From Paenibacillus wynnii (GTDB lineage Bacteria; Bacillota; Bacilli; Paenibacillales; Paenibacillaceae): 64,000 nt of DNA. The notes below the pieces were generated by a model. That model was not told where the DNA came from. It searched no databases and saw only the letters and a program-made list of their open reading frames with translations. Where the stretch lies: positions 61,044 through 125,043 of the forward strand of contig NZ_JAUSTK010000012.1 of NCBI RefSeq assembly GCF_030812855.1. The letters are read 5' to 3'. The translations under genes were made by a program, and so were the position numbers. Below, in pieces: positions 62,930 to 64,000 of this stretch (the first letter of the stretch is position 1; the number at the start of each line of letters is the position of its first letter).

Positions 62930-63463
62930 ATGCTTCAACTAATCAGCCTCATATCGTCATGGGCTATACCTGTCATGATAACGTTTATTCCCTTATATGC
63001 TTACACACGTAAAGTACCTGTCTATGAGTCTTTTGTAGAAGGAGCTAAGGATGGATTCAGTACGGCTATAGCCATCATTCCACATTTGGTTGGTATGATG
63101 GTGGCGATAAGTGTCTTTCGCGCTTCTGGAGCACTTGATTATTTCATGGGGTTTATAGCCCCCTTGCTTCAGGGCTTTGGTGTTCCTGCCGAAGTTCTTC
63201 CTCTTGGGTTGCTGCGCCCTCTTACAGGTACAGGCTCCCTTGCCTATACTACCGAACTGATACGTACCCACGGTCCTGACTCTCTGATTGGTCTAATCGC
63301 TTCAACCATACAAGGCAGTACCGACACCACCCTCTATGTCCTCACCGTATATTTCGGAGCCGTAGGTATCCGTAACGGCCGCTACGCCCTCAAGGTCGGT
63401 TTATTCTCCGATATTGTCGGCTTTATAGCCGCCATCGTGATTTGTATGATTGCTTTTGGTTAA
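62930..63463 (+). CDS. spmB: Spore maturation protein B
   Basis: 177-residue partner of SpmA, also Gate family: ISSWAIPVMITFIPLYAYTR, VEGAKDGFSTAIAIIPHLVG, PLTGTGSLAYTTELI and GLIASTIQGSTDTTLYVLTV. It starts 7 bp after the spmA stop with a weak ribosome site and is the last gene of the operon; no clear terminator hairpin was found behind it. Confidence 0.95.
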   Translation: MLQLISLISSWAIPVMITFIPLYAYTRKVPVYESFVEGAKDGFSTAIAIIPHLVGMMVAISVFRASGALDYFMGFIAPLLQGFGVPAEVLPLGLLRPLTGTGSLAYTTELIRTHGPDSLIGLIASTIQGSTDTTLYVLTVYFGAVGIRNGRYALKVGLFSDIVGFIAAIVICMIAFG

Positions 63464-63549
63464 GCTGCACTTGAGCTTTGCACTTATACACTCGTAGCAG
63501 TTAATCTTTTATGTTATATCCCTTTGTCTTTTTATCTTATTGTCTCTTT

Positions 63550-63581
63550 ATCTTTTTATCTTTTTATCTTTTTATCTTTTT
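63550..63581. repeat. ATCTTTTT microsatellite downstream of spmB
   Basis: Four perfect tandem copies of the 8-mer ATCTTTTT, preceded by two imperfect ones from about 63527. The strand is almost purely pyrimidine. The 63464-63770 gap has no gene. Confidence 0.85.
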
Positions 63582-63770
63582 GGCCTTAATTATGTTTTTA
63601 TTTTGAGTAAGTTTCATAAACAATTTTCACCAGATAAAACCGTATAAACATCTGTTCCTGTGGGTGGTTTGTGTAAAAACCTGATGATTTCTTAACATTA
63701 TCCGTTGTTGATTACAATTTTAATTTTAATGTGGAATTATTCGCATTATAAAACTGACTCCTTTACACAG

Positions 63771-64000
63771 AATTTCGAGCGCAAAGGTGCCTAGGAGCAG
63801 TGTTGTTGTACTTAGTGCAGGATTTCGGCGCAGACGTTGCTTCAGGAGCGGAATTGTTGTACTTTATGCAGGATTTCGAGCGCAAAGGATGCCTAGGGAG
63901 CCGTATTGTTGTACTTAGTGCAGGATTTCGGCGCAGACGTTGCTTCAGGAGCGGAATTGTTGTACTTTATGCAGGATTTCGAGCGCAAAGGATGCCTAGG
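63771..64000. repeat. Tandem array of about 51-bp units, two alternating types
   Basis: Five consecutive units: 63771-63819 (type A variant), 63820-63870 (B), 63871-63922 (A), 63923-63973 (B, identical to the first B), 63974-64000 (A, cut by the window end). Both types begin GGATTTCG and end TTGTTGTACTT-TGCA; they differ in the middle (GAGCGCAAAGGATGCC against GCGCAGACGTTGCTT). There are no spacers and no ORF. The A-B pair repeats with a period of 101-103 bp. Confidence 0.9.

Noticed and set aside
63771..64000. CRISPR array
   Set aside because: Units are contiguous with no unique spacers, of two alternating types, and no cas genes are in the window.

Overview
The window looks like a chromosomal segment of a Paenibacillus-type, endospore-forming Firmicute. 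Reasons seen directly: the order pnp-pdp-dacF-spoIIAA-spoIIAB-sigF, later spoVAA-spoVAB-spoVAF-lysA-ppiB, then ribDE-ribBA-ribH-scpA-scpB-DUF2953-ytfJ(gerW)-dacB-spmA-spmB; strong AGGAGG ribosome binding sites with frequent ATGA stop/start overlaps; several copper-amine-oxidase-type stalk domains; and YesM/YesN-like two-component pairs beside lipoprotein sugar-binding proteins. No rRNA, tRNA, CRISPR array or prophage was recognised.

Layout. (1) 1-1.6 kb: end of purine nucleoside phosphorylase and the whole pyrimidine nucleoside phosphorylase. (2) 2.2-3.7 kb, minus strand: a secreted/membrane hypothetical protein and a serine hydrolase of the class C beta-lactamase fold, placed between pdp and dacF. 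(3) 3.8-6.8 kb: dacF and the forespore sigma-F switch (SpoIIAA anti-anti-sigma, SpoIIAB anti-sigma kinase, SigF), ending in a terminator. (4) 6.8-42.7 kb: about 36 kb of accessory DNA separating sigF from the spoVA genes, which directly follow it in Bacillus subtilis. It holds a stalk-domain protein, a bile-acid:sodium-symporter-family protein, a decayed aldo/keto reductase, a BceAB-type ABC transporter, a GerA-type germinant receptor operon with a convergent small two-membrane-segment gene, a decayed amylase, a secreted GH31 alpha-glucosidase, a GH66 dextranase-like lipoprotein with a YesMN regulator pair and a sugar-binding lipoprotein, a [2Fe-2S] protein, a degraded permease/response-regulator fusion scar, a uronide-polysaccharide cluster (heparinase II/III-like with one internal stop, GH88, DUF2264), an acetyltransferase, an AI-2E-family exporter, a carboxylesterase, a DinB protein, a cell-wall amidase, and an EamA/DMT transporter under an FMN riboswitch. 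(5) 42.8-49.1 kb: spoVAA, spoVAB, spoVAF with a long acidic extension, lysA, ppiB and a YwaF-like membrane protein. (6) 49.5-53.6 kb: a large LPXTG adhesin and mscL. (7) 53.6-57.8 kb: FMN riboswitch and riboflavin operon. (8) 57.8-63.5 kb: scpAB, DUF2953, gerW/ytfJ, then dacB-spmA-spmB with a good sigma-E promoter. (9) 63.5-64 kb: an 8-bp microsatellite and a tandem array of about 51-bp repeats that runs off the window end.

How the parts fit. Sporulation and spore-wall genes form the conserved frame; the accessory block is mainly carbohydrate acquisition and signalling with several genes in decay, which points to insertion and later erosion. The two FMN riboswitches suggest that the DMT transporter is co-regulated with flavin supply. 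The items most worth a second look are that transporter, the SpoVAF extension, the operator-like half-sites in front of the riboflavin riboswitch, the short strongly initiated ORF overlapping a cre site before the GH66 gene, and the families of palindromic intergenic repeats.
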